Shown piece by piece: positions 16,374-26,047 of a DNA stretch of 64,000 nt. The notes beneath the pieces are model-generated. The model was not told the DNA's origin and searched no databases. It saw only the letters and a program-made list of their open reading frames with translations. Every line of letters begins with the position of its first letter. The first letter of the stretch is position 1. A program made the position numbers and the translations under genes. Origin of the DNA: an uncultured Vibrio sp. (lineage in GTDB: Bacteria > Pseudomonadota > Gammaproteobacteria > Enterobacterales > Vibrionaceae); NCBI GenBank assembly GCA_947504195.1, contig CANNGN010000003.1, positions 186,001-250,000 of the forward strand, written 5' to 3'.

Positions 16374-18707
16374 ATGAGTTCAGATAAGAGTACACAGACT
16401 CACAAATTTGTTACGTCCAATCACTGGGGAGCTGCTATCGCTGAAGTTAAGGACGACAAACTCGTTGCGATTCATCCACATCGAGGAGACAACGATCCTT
16501 CTAAGATAAATGATAACTTGGTTGGCATGGCCGATAGCGAATCACGAGTAAGAAAACCAGCCGTTAGAAAAAGCTACCTCGAGCACGGCCCTATGCCCGG
16601 AGCTACTCCGCGCGGAGAAGACCCTTTTATAGAAGTATCATGGGAAGTCGCGTTTGATTTGATCGCCAAAGAGATAAGTAGAGTCCGCTCAGAATACAGT
16701 AACGAAGCGATATTTGGCGGCTCGTATGGTTGGAGTAGCGCTGGCCGTTTTCATCACGCTCAAAGTCAATTAAAACGCTTTTTAAATTGTGCCGGCGGGT
16801 TTATCAGAAGCGAAGGGAACTATAGCTATAATGCAGCATTAACTCTCCTGCCTTATATTGTGGGGAATTTTCGTCAGCATGTAAAACACGCGACAAGGTG
16901 GAAATCAATAGCGAAGCATGGCGAACTTGTCGTTATGTTTGGCGGTATACCTATGAGAAATGCTCAAGTCGGTGGAGGTGGAATGTCAAAGCACCGATTA
17001 CGTGATGATCTGTTAGCATGTAAAGATTCCGGTGTTGAGTTCATCAACCTTAGTCCCTTAAAAAATGATGCACTTGAAGATCTTGATGCTCAATGGATCC
17101 CGATTAAACCAGGGTCTGACACGGCTCTAATGATGGGAATTGCGCACACATTACTAATTGAAGAGCTCCATGATCAAGCCTTTCTTGACCGCTATACCAC
17201 TGGGTTCGACCACTTTCGACGCTATCTTATTGGAGAAAGTGATAGCATAGTAAAAAGTGCTGAATGGGCCGCCGAGCTTTGTGGGATCTCCTCAGAAGAT
17301 ATTACGTCGCTGGCTCGTCGTATGGCCGGTTCAAAGACACTGATTTGTGCAGCCGTTGGCTTGCAACGAGCGGAATATGGCGAACAACCGCTATGGATGA
17401 CCGTTACCCTCTCTTCTATGCTAGGCCAAATTGGTACTCCAGGTGGAGGTTATGGCATTGGTTATGGTGGTGACGCCAGTATAGGAACAACTGATCGCCC
17501 TATGCGTTGGCCATCCTTTCCTCAAGGCAATAACCCGATAGAGACCTTTATCCCTGTCGCTATGATTACCGATATGCTGCTCAACCCCAAACAAAGCTAT
17601 CAGTATAATGGCCAAACGCTCTCTTATCCTGATATTAAGCTAATCTGGTGGGCTGGAGGTAACCCATTCCACCACCATCAAGATCTTAACCAATTACTCA
17701 AAGCATTTCAGCGACCTGAAACAATAATCGTTAATGAAATTTATTGGACCGCAACCGCAAAGCACGCCGACATAGTATTACCGGCAACATCCCCTCTAGA
17801 GCGAGAAGACTTTGGTGGTGGCACACAAGATACTAGTCTCGTACCCATGCCCAGAGTGTTGAAACCAATTGGTGAAGCCAAAGATGAATATGACATTTAT
17901 GCAGAACTTTCTTCACGACTCGGCTTTGAAGAACATTTTACGCAAGGTAGAAGCTCTAGAGAATGGCTAGAGAAAATGTGGCTAGAGATGCAAGAAACCG
18001 CTTCACAGTCCAATTATTCATTGCCAACGTTCACTGAGTTTTTAAAGGGAGATGTCATAGAATTCGATGATCCTTCACCAGAGCATGTTTTTTTAGCCGA
18101 TTTTCGTGAAGACCCGTTAGATAATCGCCTCCCTACGCCAAGCGGGAAAATCGAAATCTATTCCGAAATCATTGCCAGTTTCAATTATTACGATTGTCCT
18201 GGTCACCCTACTTGGCTTCCTCCGACTGAGTGGCTTGGTAGCGATATATCGACTACTCATAAATTCCATTTAATTTCAGGTCAACCAGCAACGCGCTTAC
18301 ACAGCCAATTGGATCCAGGGGAATACAGTAAAAGTAAAAAAATACATGATCGAGAACCTGTATTAATTCACCCCGATAATGCAAAGAAATTGGGAATTGA
18401 GCATGGCGACATCGTAAAACTTCATAACGATCGCGGAGCCTGCTTGGCTGGTGCTGTCGTGACCAACCGTATTCTAAAAGACGTGATTTTCTTATGGACA
18501 GGTGCTTGGTATGACCCCGAAAAACCAGGAACAATTGGTTCGATGGATAAACACGGGAATCCAAATATGTTAACCCATGACCGTCGAACTTCACGACTTT
18601 CACAAGGTTGCGCCGCTCACAGCACGTTAGTGAGTATTGAGAAATACGTTGGTGTCGCGCCAAGTGTCACGGCATTTAAAGCACCGCTTTCTCGCTACCA
18701 ACGTTAA
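16374..18707 (+). CDS. Cytoplasmic BisC-like molybdopterin sulfoxide/N-oxide reductase
   Basis: The 777-residue protein matches E. coli biotin sulfoxide reductase BisC in length and along the whole sequence, and belongs to the DMSO-reductase family with bis-molybdopterin guanine dinucleotide. Ser122 in GGSYGWSSAGR aligns with the serine that ligates molybdenum. Other visible blocks are LGQIGTPGGGYG, IWWAGGNPFHHHQDLN, TATAKHADIVLPATSPLER and PSGKIEIYSE. There is no Tat signal, so it works in the cytoplasm. Relatives reduce biotin or methionine sulfoxide and some N-oxides. Beside a MetC-like C-S lyase and HyuAB it may reduce the sulfoxide of a sulfur amino acid before cleavage (inference). It has a strong ribosome site. 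Confidence 0.9.
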   Translation: MSSDKSTQTHKFVTSNHWGAAIAEVKDDKLVAIHPHRGDNDPSKINDNLVGMADSESRVRKPAVRKSYLEHGPMPGATPRGEDPFIEVSWEVAFDLIAKEISRVRSEYSNEAIFGGSYGWSSAGRFHHAQSQLKRFLNCAGGFIRSEGNYSYNAALTLLPYIVGNFRQHVKHATRWKSIAKHGELVVMFGGIPMRNAQVGGGGMSKHRLRDDLLACKDSGVEFINLSPLKNDALEDLDAQWIPIKPGSDTALMMGIAHTLLIEELHDQAFLDRYTTGFDHFRRYLIGESDSIVKSAEWAAELCGISSEDITSLARRMAGSKTLICAAVGLQRAEYGEQPLWMTVTLSSMLGQIGTPGGGYGIGYGGDASIGTTDRPMRWPSFPQGNNPIETFIPVAMITDMLLNPKQSYQYNGQTLSYPDIKLIWWAGGNPFHHHQDLNQLLKAFQRPETIIVNEIYWTATAKHADIVLPATSPLEREDFGGGTQDTSLVPMPRVLKPIGEAKDEYDIYAELSSRLGFEEHFTQGRSSREWLEKMWLEMQETASQSNYSLPTFTEFLKGDVIEFDDPSPEHVFLADFREDPLDNRLPTPSGKIEIYSEIIASFNYYDCPGHPTWLPPTEWLGSDISTTHKFHLISGQPATRLHSQLDPGEYSKSKKIHDREPVLIHPDNAKKLGIEHGDIVKLHNDRGACLAGAVVTNRILKDVIFLWTGAWYDPEKPGTIGSMDKHGNPNMLTHDRRTSRLSQGCAAHSTLVSIEKYVGVAPSVTAFKAPLSRYQR

Positions 18708-18728
18708 CTACGAAACCAAATCATTAAG

Positions 18729-18777
18729 TTGAGTACATCAATTACTGACATTTCAATGTTGGTATTGATGAACTCAA
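18729..18777. repeat. Long imperfect inverted repeat after the molybdoenzyme gene
   Basis: Arms TTGAGTACATCAAT and ATTGATGAACTCAA pair over 13 of 14 positions around a 21-base loop, 22 bases after the stop. No T-run follows, so it may stabilise the mRNA end or act as a weak terminator. The rest of the gap of about 340 bases before the SDR gene shows no other gene. Confidence 0.5.
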
Positions 18778-19046
18778 TACGATTTACTCGTGTAATTTTA
18801 AAAGATGTTACCAACTAAATTAAAATATCAAAATACGGTACTAGTGTTTTACATATTGACACCGAGTTAATAGTTGTGCATCATGACTACTGTAGGAATT
18901 GGGTATTTCACACTGATCTTTTTACTGCATACCGCGACGATGGATAGTCGTTTCTTTTAACAATTACTTTTAATTTCTTAACATTTATTCCGGATTTATT
19001 TTTAGCCCATAAATACTTAAATAATCTCAGCGCCAGGGAGGCAAAT

Positions 19047-19799
19047 ATGAAATCAACATCTATCGCATTAGTCACAGGGGGCGCCAAAGGTATTGGTCTT
19101 GCGTGCGCAGAAGCACTTGCCGAAGATGGGATGCAAATCGTAATCATAGATATTGATGTACAAGCTGGTGAAGCAGCAGCGAAGGCGCTTGGAAATGGAG
19201 CACAATTTTTACCTTGTAACATGGGTAATAGTGATGAAATACTAAAAACTTTCGACATTATCGAAGAGGAAGTCGGTCCTGTATCTGTTCTCGTCAACAA
19301 TGCCGGGATTGCACGTCCAGGTGAGTTCTTAGATACGACAATCGAACAATTTACTTCGGTTATTAACGTCAACTTAACCGGTTCGTTCATTGCGGCTCAG
19401 CGAGCTGCACAAACCATGATTAAGCATGAAATAGCTGGCTCAATTGTGAATATGAGCTCTGTCAATGCCAAAGTCGCCATTCCAACTATTTCAGCTTACT
19501 GTGCGTCGAAAGGCGGGATTATGCAGTTAACCAAGGCAATGTCACTTTCTCTAGCGCCTCACGGTATTCGGGTAAATGCAGTAGGTCCTGGCTCAATCGA
19601 CACTGAAATGATGGCTGGCGTCAATGCGAATCCAGAAGCGATGAAAATGGTAATGTCACGCACTCCGTTAAAACGCATCGGTAACCCTCGTGAAATCGGC
19701 GATGTTGTTGCATTCTTAGCTAGTAAGAAAGCCAGCTATATAAGCGGTGAAACTATCTACGTAGATGGTGGCCGACTAGGAATGAACTACACCTGCTAG
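19047..19799 (+). CDS. Short-chain dehydrogenase/reductase
   Basis: The 250-residue enzyme is a classical SDR with the cofactor motif TGGAKGIG (about 10-17), NNAG (about 89-92), a catalytic Ser in MSSVN near 142 and YCASK with Tyr and Lys near 155-159. An aspartate-rich second strand end (IIDID) suggests NAD(H) rather than NADP(H). It would oxidise or reduce an alcohol/ketone intermediate. The substrate is unknown. A strong GGGAGG ribosome site precedes the ATG. It lies between the molybdoenzyme and an MFS carrier on the same strand and is followed by a hairpin terminator, so it is probably its own transcription unit. Confidence 0.88.
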   Translation: MKSTSIALVTGGAKGIGLACAEALAEDGMQIVIIDIDVQAGEAAAKALGNGAQFLPCNMGNSDEILKTFDIIEEEVGPVSVLVNNAGIARPGEFLDTTIEQFTSVINVNLTGSFIAAQRAAQTMIKHEIAGSIVNMSSVNAKVAIPTISAYCASKGGIMQLTKAMSLSLAPHGIRVNAVGPGSIDTEMMAGVNANPEAMKMVMSRTPLKRIGNPREIGDVVAFLASKKASYISGETIYVDGGRLGMNYTC

Positions 19800-19826
19800 A
19801 ACAATCTCTTGATCATTCGTACACAT

Positions 19827-19888
19827 AAATAGCATTCGTGATTGATAACTTCATTGAGTTAATTGGTCACGAATCCGCTATTTTATTT
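19827..19888 (+). terminator. Hairpin terminator after the SDR gene
   Basis: Arms AAATAGCATTCGTGA and TCACGAATCCGCTATTT pair with a small internal loop around about 30 bases and are followed by a T-rich tract (TTTTATTT). It lies 28 bases past the SDR stop and before the MFS gene. Confidence 0.6.
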
Positions 19889-19960
19889 AAGGCTTTTCAG
19901 TCTATATTTCACAAGTATTCGCACTCATCCCATTAAACTCACCATCAATAAGTAGAGCTC

Positions 19961-21169
19961 ATGACACAACAATACGAAAAGCAACTCCAACGATATAAGG
20001 TTCTGGCTGCTGGGGTATTAAGCATGGTAGTAACATTAGGAGTCGCCCGCTTTGCTTATACCCCTTTACTTCCGATCATGCAGAGTCAAACGGGCCTAAC
20101 CGACGCAGCAGGTGGTTGGCTCGCAGCATTCAATTATGCTGGGTACATGAGTGGCGCTGCTTTAGCGATGTCGATCAATAAGCTATCAATTAAAGACGTA
20201 CTGTATAAAGTCTATTTGCTTATCGCCATCGTAACGACATATGCCATGTCATTAACGGATAATGTCTTGGTTTGGGCTGTACTCCGTTTCCTATCTGGAT
20301 TAAGCAGCTCAGGAGGGATGTTGATTGCTTCTGCTATTATTTTGAACTGGCTAATGAAAAATAATTACCGTGGCGAACTTGGCGTCCATTTTGCTGGAAT
20401 GGGGATAGGTATCATCATTACATCGTTATTAGTCGAAGTTATGTCGTACTTTACCTTTACATGGGAACAATATTGGTTTTGGTGCTCAATCGCAGCTATT
20501 GTCTTTGCAATTCCGGCTTGGCGGTGGATCCCTCACACATCATCGGCTCCATCCAACCAATATGCTCATTTAATTACCGATAACCCACCGCATCGCTACT
20601 TTTTACCAATTATGCTCGTCGCGTATTTTTGTGCTGGTTACGGGTACGTTATAAGTGCAACCTTTATTGTCGATATCATCGAAAGCCAGAATGGTCTTGA
20701 AGGTAATGGTTCCTTGGTATTTTTTGTAGTCGGTATTGCAATTGTTCCAGCAGCCGTCATTTGGGATAAGATTGCTCGAAAAATTGGCTATTTACATGCG
20801 ATATTTCTCGCTTATGTCATCCAAATTATTGGCGTTATATTACCTGCCATTTCTCAAAGCCTCTCTAGCGTAATAATCGGCTGTCTACTTTATGGAGGGA
20901 CATTTATTGGTTGCGTAAGTTTAGTATTAACTATGGCGGGCCAGTTTTATCCAAGTAAACCGGCTAAACTTATGGGCAAACTCACCTTAACTTATGGTAC
21001 AGCGCAAATTATCGCTCCAGCATTAACCGGAACCATTGCGCAAGAGACCGGTAACTACGATTTAGGCTTATACCTCGCCAGTGGTATTCTTGGAATAGGC
21101 TCACTGCTAATCATAGTGTTGATTATCATTGAGAGAAGTATCCATAAAAATACTCTTATTGCTGAGTAA
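19961..21169 (+). CDS. YbfB-type MFS transporter
   Basis: The 402-residue protein has about twelve membrane segments and the N-terminal motif GVARFAYTPLLPIMQ (about 28-42), typical of the YbfB/YjiJ branch of the major facilitator superfamily. Members are mostly uncharacterised; some act as small-molecule importers in catabolic loci. It lies between an SDR gene and an IclR regulator within the second catabolic cluster, so it probably carries that pathway's substrate. Direction and cargo cannot be read from the sequence. Confidence 0.85.
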   Translation: MTQQYEKQLQRYKVLAAGVLSMVVTLGVARFAYTPLLPIMQSQTGLTDAAGGWLAAFNYAGYMSGAALAMSINKLSIKDVLYKVYLLIAIVTTYAMSLTDNVLVWAVLRFLSGLSSSGGMLIASAIILNWLMKNNYRGELGVHFAGMGIGIIITSLLVEVMSYFTFTWEQYWFWCSIAAIVFAIPAWRWIPHTSSAPSNQYAHLITDNPPHRYFLPIMLVAYFCAGYGYVISATFIVDIIESQNGLEGNGSLVFFVVGIAIVPAAVIWDKIARKIGYLHAIFLAYVIQIIGVILPAISQSLSSVIIGCLLYGGTFIGCVSLVLTMAGQFYPSKPAKLMGKLTLTYGTAQIIAPALTGTIAQETGNYDLGLYLASGILGIGSLLIIVLIIIERSIHKNTLIAE

Positions 21170-21367
21170 GCAATACTCCTTTGCTCAATTCATGCCATTA
21201 CTGGATTGATTCAGCATTCCTATTTTATATTTACATTCGACTGAGTTGGGGCTCACCAGAATATAGGTAGTCCGATCAAATTCGATGCAATTAACTCTTT
21301 GGTTTATTACTTAGAATCGGTACACTTTCGTTTATCAATATTTGACACAACAAGAGAGAACGATAGT

Positions 21368-22153
21368 TTGAGTACAATGACCGATAAAACAGGAGAAACT
21401 GCGCAAGTAAAAGTGGATTCAACCCTTTCTAAAGGATTAAAAATACTTGAAGCACTGGCCAATTCTGAAACAGAAAAAGGTGTGACAGAACTGTCGCTAG
21501 AACTGGGTATGACTAAATCAAATACATTCCGTTTACTTCGTTCACTCAGCGTCCTTGGTTATGTAAAACAACCTGATGGAAAGAACTATTCCTGCACAAT
21601 GAAAGCGTGGCAGCTTGGTCAACGAATTATGGATCATCTCGATCTCCCCGCAATTGCTGCTCCTCAAATGCGTAGATTGTCTAGAGCTACAGGAGCTACA
21701 ATTTACCTCGCCGTTCTTGAAGGAATGTCAGTGCTTTATATTGATAAAATTGAGAGTACTAACCCAATACGCTCATGGTCACCAAAAGGGGCTATTGCTC
21801 CACTCTACTGTGTGGGCCCGGGTAAAGCGATTTTAGCTGAACAGTACGACCTTTTTCGCGAACAGTTGAAAGGTGAGTTAACTCGATATACCGATAAAAC
21901 CATTACGACTATTCAACAGTTAGATGCGGATATGGCTGAAACCAAAAAACGGGGTTATTCCATCGACACCGGCGAATACCGAGATCAAATTTTAAGTTTT
22001 GGTTCTGTTATTAAAGCACCAAATGGAGAAGTGTTAGGCGCATTAGGGGTTTCAGTGCCAAATATAAACTTGTCAGATGATGATATTGAAAAGATTTGTC
22101 TTGCGGTTCGTGACGCTGGAATTATTGTTTCCGATGCGGTTGCTCAGAATTAA
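21368..22153 (+). CDS. IclR-family transcriptional regulator
   Basis: A roughly 260-residue regulator with an N-terminal winged helix-turn-helix (LSKGLKILEALANSE through LGMTKSNTFRLLRSLSVLGY) and a C-terminal IclR effector domain containing the WSPKGAIAPLYCVGPGKAIL segment. The TTG at 21368 sits about nine bases after AGAGAG; an ATG three codons on (21377) is the alternative start. IclR proteins often control aromatic or amino-acid catabolism and respond to a pathway metabolite. It faces the convergent hyuB/hyuA genes across a bidirectional terminator and probably regulates the surrounding cluster (inference). Confidence 0.9.
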   Translation: MSTMTDKTGETAQVKVDSTLSKGLKILEALANSETEKGVTELSLELGMTKSNTFRLLRSLSVLGYVKQPDGKNYSCTMKAWQLGQRIMDHLDLPAIAAPQMRRLSRATGATIYLAVLEGMSVLYIDKIESTNPIRSWSPKGAIAPLYCVGPGKAILAEQYDLFREQLKGELTRYTDKTITTIQQLDADMAETKKRGYSIDTGEYRDQILSFGSVIKAPNGEVLGALGVSVPNINLSDDDIEKICLAVRDAGIIVSDAVAQN

Positions 22154-22209
22154 CGTATGATAAATCAATCGGTTTGATATTCGCATTTCCGAAATACAAC
22201 TTAGAGTAC

Positions 22210-22260
22210 AAAAAAAAGAGTATGGAGTTTAACTAACGTTACTCTTCATACTCTTTTTTA
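22210..22260. terminator. Bidirectional terminator between IclR gene and hyuB
   Basis: Arms AAAAAAGAGTATGGAG and CTTCATACTCTTTTTT pair with one mismatch around a 16-base loop. The A-run on one side and T-run on the other make it work in both directions. It separates the plus-strand regulator from the minus-strand hyuB. Confidence 0.8.
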
Positions 22261-22282
22261 GTTGTCTCTTAAACTCGTATCA

Positions 22283-23929
22283 CTATAAGGCTAAATTATA
22301 TTCATCTCTCGCTTGGACAGATGTAATATAACCCGACTCTAAATCCGCACGAACTAATGCTGCGCTTCGATCTTTAGGGTCGCCATATCCTCCTCCACCG
22401 GGTAACTCGAGAATAAGTCGAGAGCCAGCTGGAATTTTTTGTCGGCCCTTCCCTTTCAAAATGGTGCCGTCATCGAGCATAACCTTACCCGCTGATCCAT
22501 TTTTACCATTGTTACGCCCACGAGCGGGATAGTGAATACGGTCAAACATGGCATTGAAGTACAACTCATAACCTTCGCTTGCACTCAATTCGATTATTTG
22601 CCCTAAACCTCCTCGATATTCACCACTGCCTCCCGAGCCTACCAATAACTCTTTACGCCATATTGTTAATGGTCCTACTTGCTCCGTTGCTTCAGTGGAC
22701 ATTGTGCTCACCCCAGAAGGAAAGGCGGTAGCACTTAACCCATCAAGACTTGAGCGAGCTCCCATGCCTCCGGAGTTAAACATCGATATTTCAACCGGAG
22801 GTAGCCCAGATGAGGGATCAATAGGCCGAGCACTAACTAGAATATTCCATAACGCACTTGCCCCTTCAGCGGGAGAAACACCTGGAATGCAATGATGTAA
22901 CGCCCCTAATACGACATCTGGAACTAAATGTCCCAATACGTGACGAACAGAGACCGGAGCCGGGTGCGGCGCATTCAAAATACACCCTTCTGGTGCAATG
23001 ACCGAAAATGGAGTAAGAGAACCGGTATTATTCGGAATATCCGCTGCAATCGCACATTTCAATCCATAACACGCATACGCTCGGGTATAAACTATTGGAA
23101 CGTTGACACCAAACTTGCTAAGACCTGATGTACCATCAAAATCGGCTAGAAGTGTGTTTCCAGTGATCGTTAAACTCACTTTCATATCAACTGGCGCTTC
23201 GTAGCCGTCTACCATCATTTCATTTAGATAAACTCCGTCTGGTAAATCAGCGATACGTGCCAATGTCGCTTCACGGCTGTTATCGATAATAAAGTCCGAT
23301 AGTCCTTCAAGTTCGGTCAACTGGAATTCATCCATCATATCCATTAAACGATTATCGCCCGAAGCATTACACGCGACTAAGGAATACAAATCGCCGATCA
23401 CTTGATCTTGTTCGCGTACATTATGACGGATGATTTTGACCAGATCATGATTCATTTCACCTTCAATCACAAACTTCATTATGGGAACAAGCAAACCTTC
23501 TTCATAGACTTCGTTCGCATCAGGGCCATAACCTCGGCCGCCAATATCAACCACATGCGCTGTTGCCGCGAAGAAGCCAATATGTTTTCCGTTATAAAAG
23601 GAGGGAGAAACCATTGTAAAGTCATGTAAATGACCCGTTCCTTTCCATGGGTCGTTGGTGAGATATACATCCCCTTCTTTGATATTATCTATGCCAATTT
23701 CACGAATAAAATGTGGTACGGATTCGGCCATTGCATTCACATGACCTGGTGTACCTGTAACGGCTTGAGCCATCATTCGACCACGTTGATCGAATACCCC
23801 AGCCGAAAGGTCTCCAGCTTCCCTTACTGATGTCGAAAATGCAGTACGAATTAACGTGGTTGCTTGCTCTTCCACTACTGCTACCAGACGCGACCACATT
23901 ATTTGATAGTCAACATTACTTAAACTCAT
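22283..23929 (-). CDS. hyuB: Hydantoinase/oxoprolinase subunit B
   Basis: The 548-residue protein is a full-length HyuB. It has N-terminal MWSRLVAVVEEQATTLIRTA, AGDLSAGVFD, the DVYLTNDPWKGTGHLHDFTM block (about 80-100) and the glycine-rich C-terminus LELPGGGGYGDP. HyuB joins HyuA in ATP-dependent opening of N-methylhydantoin, hydantoin or 5-oxoproline rings, or in acetone-type carboxylases. No third carboxylase subunit is present, so a ring-opening enzyme is more likely. Its start overlaps the hyuA stop by four bases. The substrate is unknown; the context of a C-S lyase and amine oxidase suggests a substituted cyclic amide derived from a sulfur amino acid. Confidence 0.9.
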   Translation of the reverse strand: MSLSNVDYQIMWSRLVAVVEEQATTLIRTAFSTSVREAGDLSAGVFDQRGRMMAQAVTGTPGHVNAMAESVPHFIREIGIDNIKEGDVYLTNDPWKGTGHLHDFTMVSPSFYNGKHIGFFAATAHVVDIGGRGYGPDANEVYEEGLLVPIMKFVIEGEMNHDLVKIIRHNVREQDQVIGDLYSLVACNASGDNRLMDMMDEFQLTELEGLSDFIIDNSREATLARIADLPDGVYLNEMMVDGYEAPVDMKVSLTITGNTLLADFDGTSGLSKFGVNVPIVYTRAYACYGLKCAIAADIPNNTGSLTPFSVIAPEGCILNAPHPAPVSVRHVLGHLVPDVVLGALHHCIPGVSPAEGASALWNILVSARPIDPSSGLPPVEISMFNSGGMGARSSLDGLSATAFPSGVSTMSTEATEQVGPLTIWRKELLVGSGGSGEYRGGLGQIIELSASEGYELYFNAMFDRIHYPARGRNNGKNGSAGKVMLDDGTILKGKGRQKIPAGSRLILELPGGGGYGDPKDRSAALVRADLESGYITSVQARDEYNLAL

Positions 23930-26022
23930 GCTTGCGCCTCCATTTTTGCTTTACTCACTAATAAGATCGACCTATCATCTTGCGCGATTGCCGTATAACT
24001 AGACGTGACAATGGTTGATGTTTCATCTTCCACAATAACCGCAGGCCCACAAACCGCATCACCGGGAGTAAGAGAATCCCTTTCTACTTCGCTAGCTGTA
24101 ACCGTTTGTCTAAGAGCCGCATCGAAAAATACGCGCGTCTTCGTTACGTCAACTTGTTTACCTGAACGACGTAACGTAATTGTCTCAACTGGACTAAGTT
24201 TAGAAGCAACCGTAATCGACCAGTTCGTAATCTCTATCGATAGCCCCTCTATCACACGACCAAATAAAGTATGGTAGCCTTGTTCAAATTTATCCCTGAA
24301 CATGGAGACATCAGCATCACAGTACTCTTGATAAGGAATATCTATCGAGATTTCTCCACCCTGACCGGTATATCGCATAAAGGCTTGAACATGAGTCACA
24401 GTGTCTATATCTCCAGCGCCTTGTTTAACGAACTCTAGTGCTTCTGAACGCAGTTCTGCCAACACTTCATTTACGTGCTCTGCGTTAAAGTCACTCAGGC
24501 GTTGATACATTCCTAAAGTCGCTTCATAAGAGAATGGCGCATTTAGGAAACCAATCGCTGAACCAACACCCGCACCAGGAGGAATGATGAGTGAGTCAAT
24601 ACTCAATTTTTCACAGAGACGACAAGCATGCAGTGGAGCACCACCACCAAATGCAATCATAGTGAACTTAGCAACTTCACGACCATTTTCAACAGTATGA
24701 ACCCGTGCAGCATTTGCCATATTTTCGTCGACAACTTCTGTCACACCAAATGCCGACTGTTGCGCATCAAGGTCAATCGCAGAGGCGACTTTATCTACCA
24801 TAACTTGCTCTGCACTCTCGACCGAGAGTGGAATCGCACCGCCGGCAAATAAATCAGGGTCTAAGCGGCCGAGTAGTAAGTTAGCATCTGTTACTGTTGG
24901 ATTCTCTCCCCCACGCTGATAACAGGCAGGTCCGGGCTCAGAAGCAGCGGATTTTGGCCCTACACGTATTTGTTTCATATCATCAACATGGGCAATTGAG
25001 CCACCACCAGCTCCGATCTCAACCATCTCAACAACAGGTGTCGACAGTGGCATTCCTGACCCTTTTGCAAAACGGTAGGTCCTCGCCACTTCAAATGTAT
25101 TTGCCGTTTTAGGTTTACCATTTTCAATCAAACAAATTTTTGCGGTGGTACCTCCCATATCAAAAGACATGACTTGGTTATTACCATAACTGTTGGCAAA
25201 CTTAGCCGCAAAAATCGCTCCACCAGCGGGGCCAGACTCTAACAGGCGTACCGGGAATTCTGATGCTGTTGCAACGCTAACCAAGCCACCTGCAGAATGC
25301 ATCATGAATATTGGACACTTGATACCCATTTCGTTAAGCCGATGAACCAATCGATCTAAATAAGTCGACACTTGCGGGCGCACATAGGCGTTAGCAATCA
25401 CGGTATTGAAACGTTGAAATTCTCGCATCTGTGGAGAGACGTGACTCGAGATTGATACCGACAACTCCGGCGCTATTTCTGCAAAGGCTTTTGCAACCTG
25501 CATTTCATGTGCGTCATTGACATATGAATGCATAAATCCGACAGCCACAGCTTCGTAGCCCGATGAAACCACATGTTTTACTAAGTGGTTTAATTCATCT
25601 GCATCCATCGGTGTAAGGACGTTACCCGATGCATCGATGCGTTCGTTGATCGTATAACGAGATGCTCGACTCACTAAAGGTGTGGGCAAGGTCAAGTTTA
25701 AGTCATACTGCTCAAAACGGTTTTCAGTGCGCATTTCTACAACATCGCGAAAACCCTGCGTGGTGATAAAAGCTGTCTTTGCTCCTCTGCGTTCAATAAG
25801 TGAATTCGTAACCAAAGTTGTTCCGTGGATCACCGTCGACACTTGACCTACTTCAATACCACCTCGCTCACACACTAGTTGAATCCCATCGAGAATGGCT
25901 TGTTCAGGCTGTGAATAATTGGTTAACACTTTGCCTGTAAACAACTCACCATTAAGATCTAATGCGACATCGGTAAACGTACCACCGATATCAACTCCAA
26001 TTCGTGCTACTTTAGACGTCAT
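23926..26022 (-). CDS. hyuA: Hydantoinase/oxoprolinase subunit A
   Basis: The 698-residue protein carries the actin-like ATP-binding motif GVDIGGTFTDV at about 8-18, IHGTTLVTNSLIERRGAKTA, GPAGGAI and the second phosphate-binding loop SFDMGGTTAKICLI, all typical of HyuA. It phosphorylates the amide oxygen of a cyclic substrate so that HyuB can open the ring. The start was set at the ATG with GGAGAAGGAT directly upstream, 31 codons inside the longest frame. It follows the FAD oxidoreductase gene by 25 bases and is coupled to hyuB, so oxidase, hyuA and hyuB are one operon. Confidence 0.92.
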   Translation of the reverse strand: MTSKVARIGVDIGGTFTDVALDLNGELFTGKVLTNYSQPEQAILDGIQLVCERGGIEVGQVSTVIHGTTLVTNSLIERRGAKTAFITTQGFRDVVEMRTENRFEQYDLNLTLPTPLVSRASRYTINERIDASGNVLTPMDADELNHLVKHVVSSGYEAVAVGFMHSYVNDAHEMQVAKAFAEIAPELSVSISSHVSPQMREFQRFNTVIANAYVRPQVSTYLDRLVHRLNEMGIKCPIFMMHSAGGLVSVATASEFPVRLLESGPAGGAIFAAKFANSYGNNQVMSFDMGGTTAKICLIENGKPKTANTFEVARTYRFAKGSGMPLSTPVVEMVEIGAGGGSIAHVDDMKQIRVGPKSAASEPGPACYQRGGENPTVTDANLLLGRLDPDLFAGGAIPLSVESAEQVMVDKVASAIDLDAQQSAFGVTEVVDENMANAARVHTVENGREVAKFTMIAFGGGAPLHACRLCEKLSIDSLIIPPGAGVGSAIGFLNAPFSYEATLGMYQRLSDFNAEHVNEVLAELRSEALEFVKQGAGDIDTVTHVQAFMRYTGQGGEISIDIPYQEYCDADVSMFRDKFEQGYHTLFGRVIEGLSIEITNWSITVASKLSPVETITLRRSGKQVDVTKTRVFFDAALRQTVTASEVERDSLTPGDAVCGPAVIVEDETSTIVTSSYTAIAQDDRSILLVSKAKMEAQA

Positions 26023-26047
26023 ATCCTTCTCCAATAGTTTAAATCCG

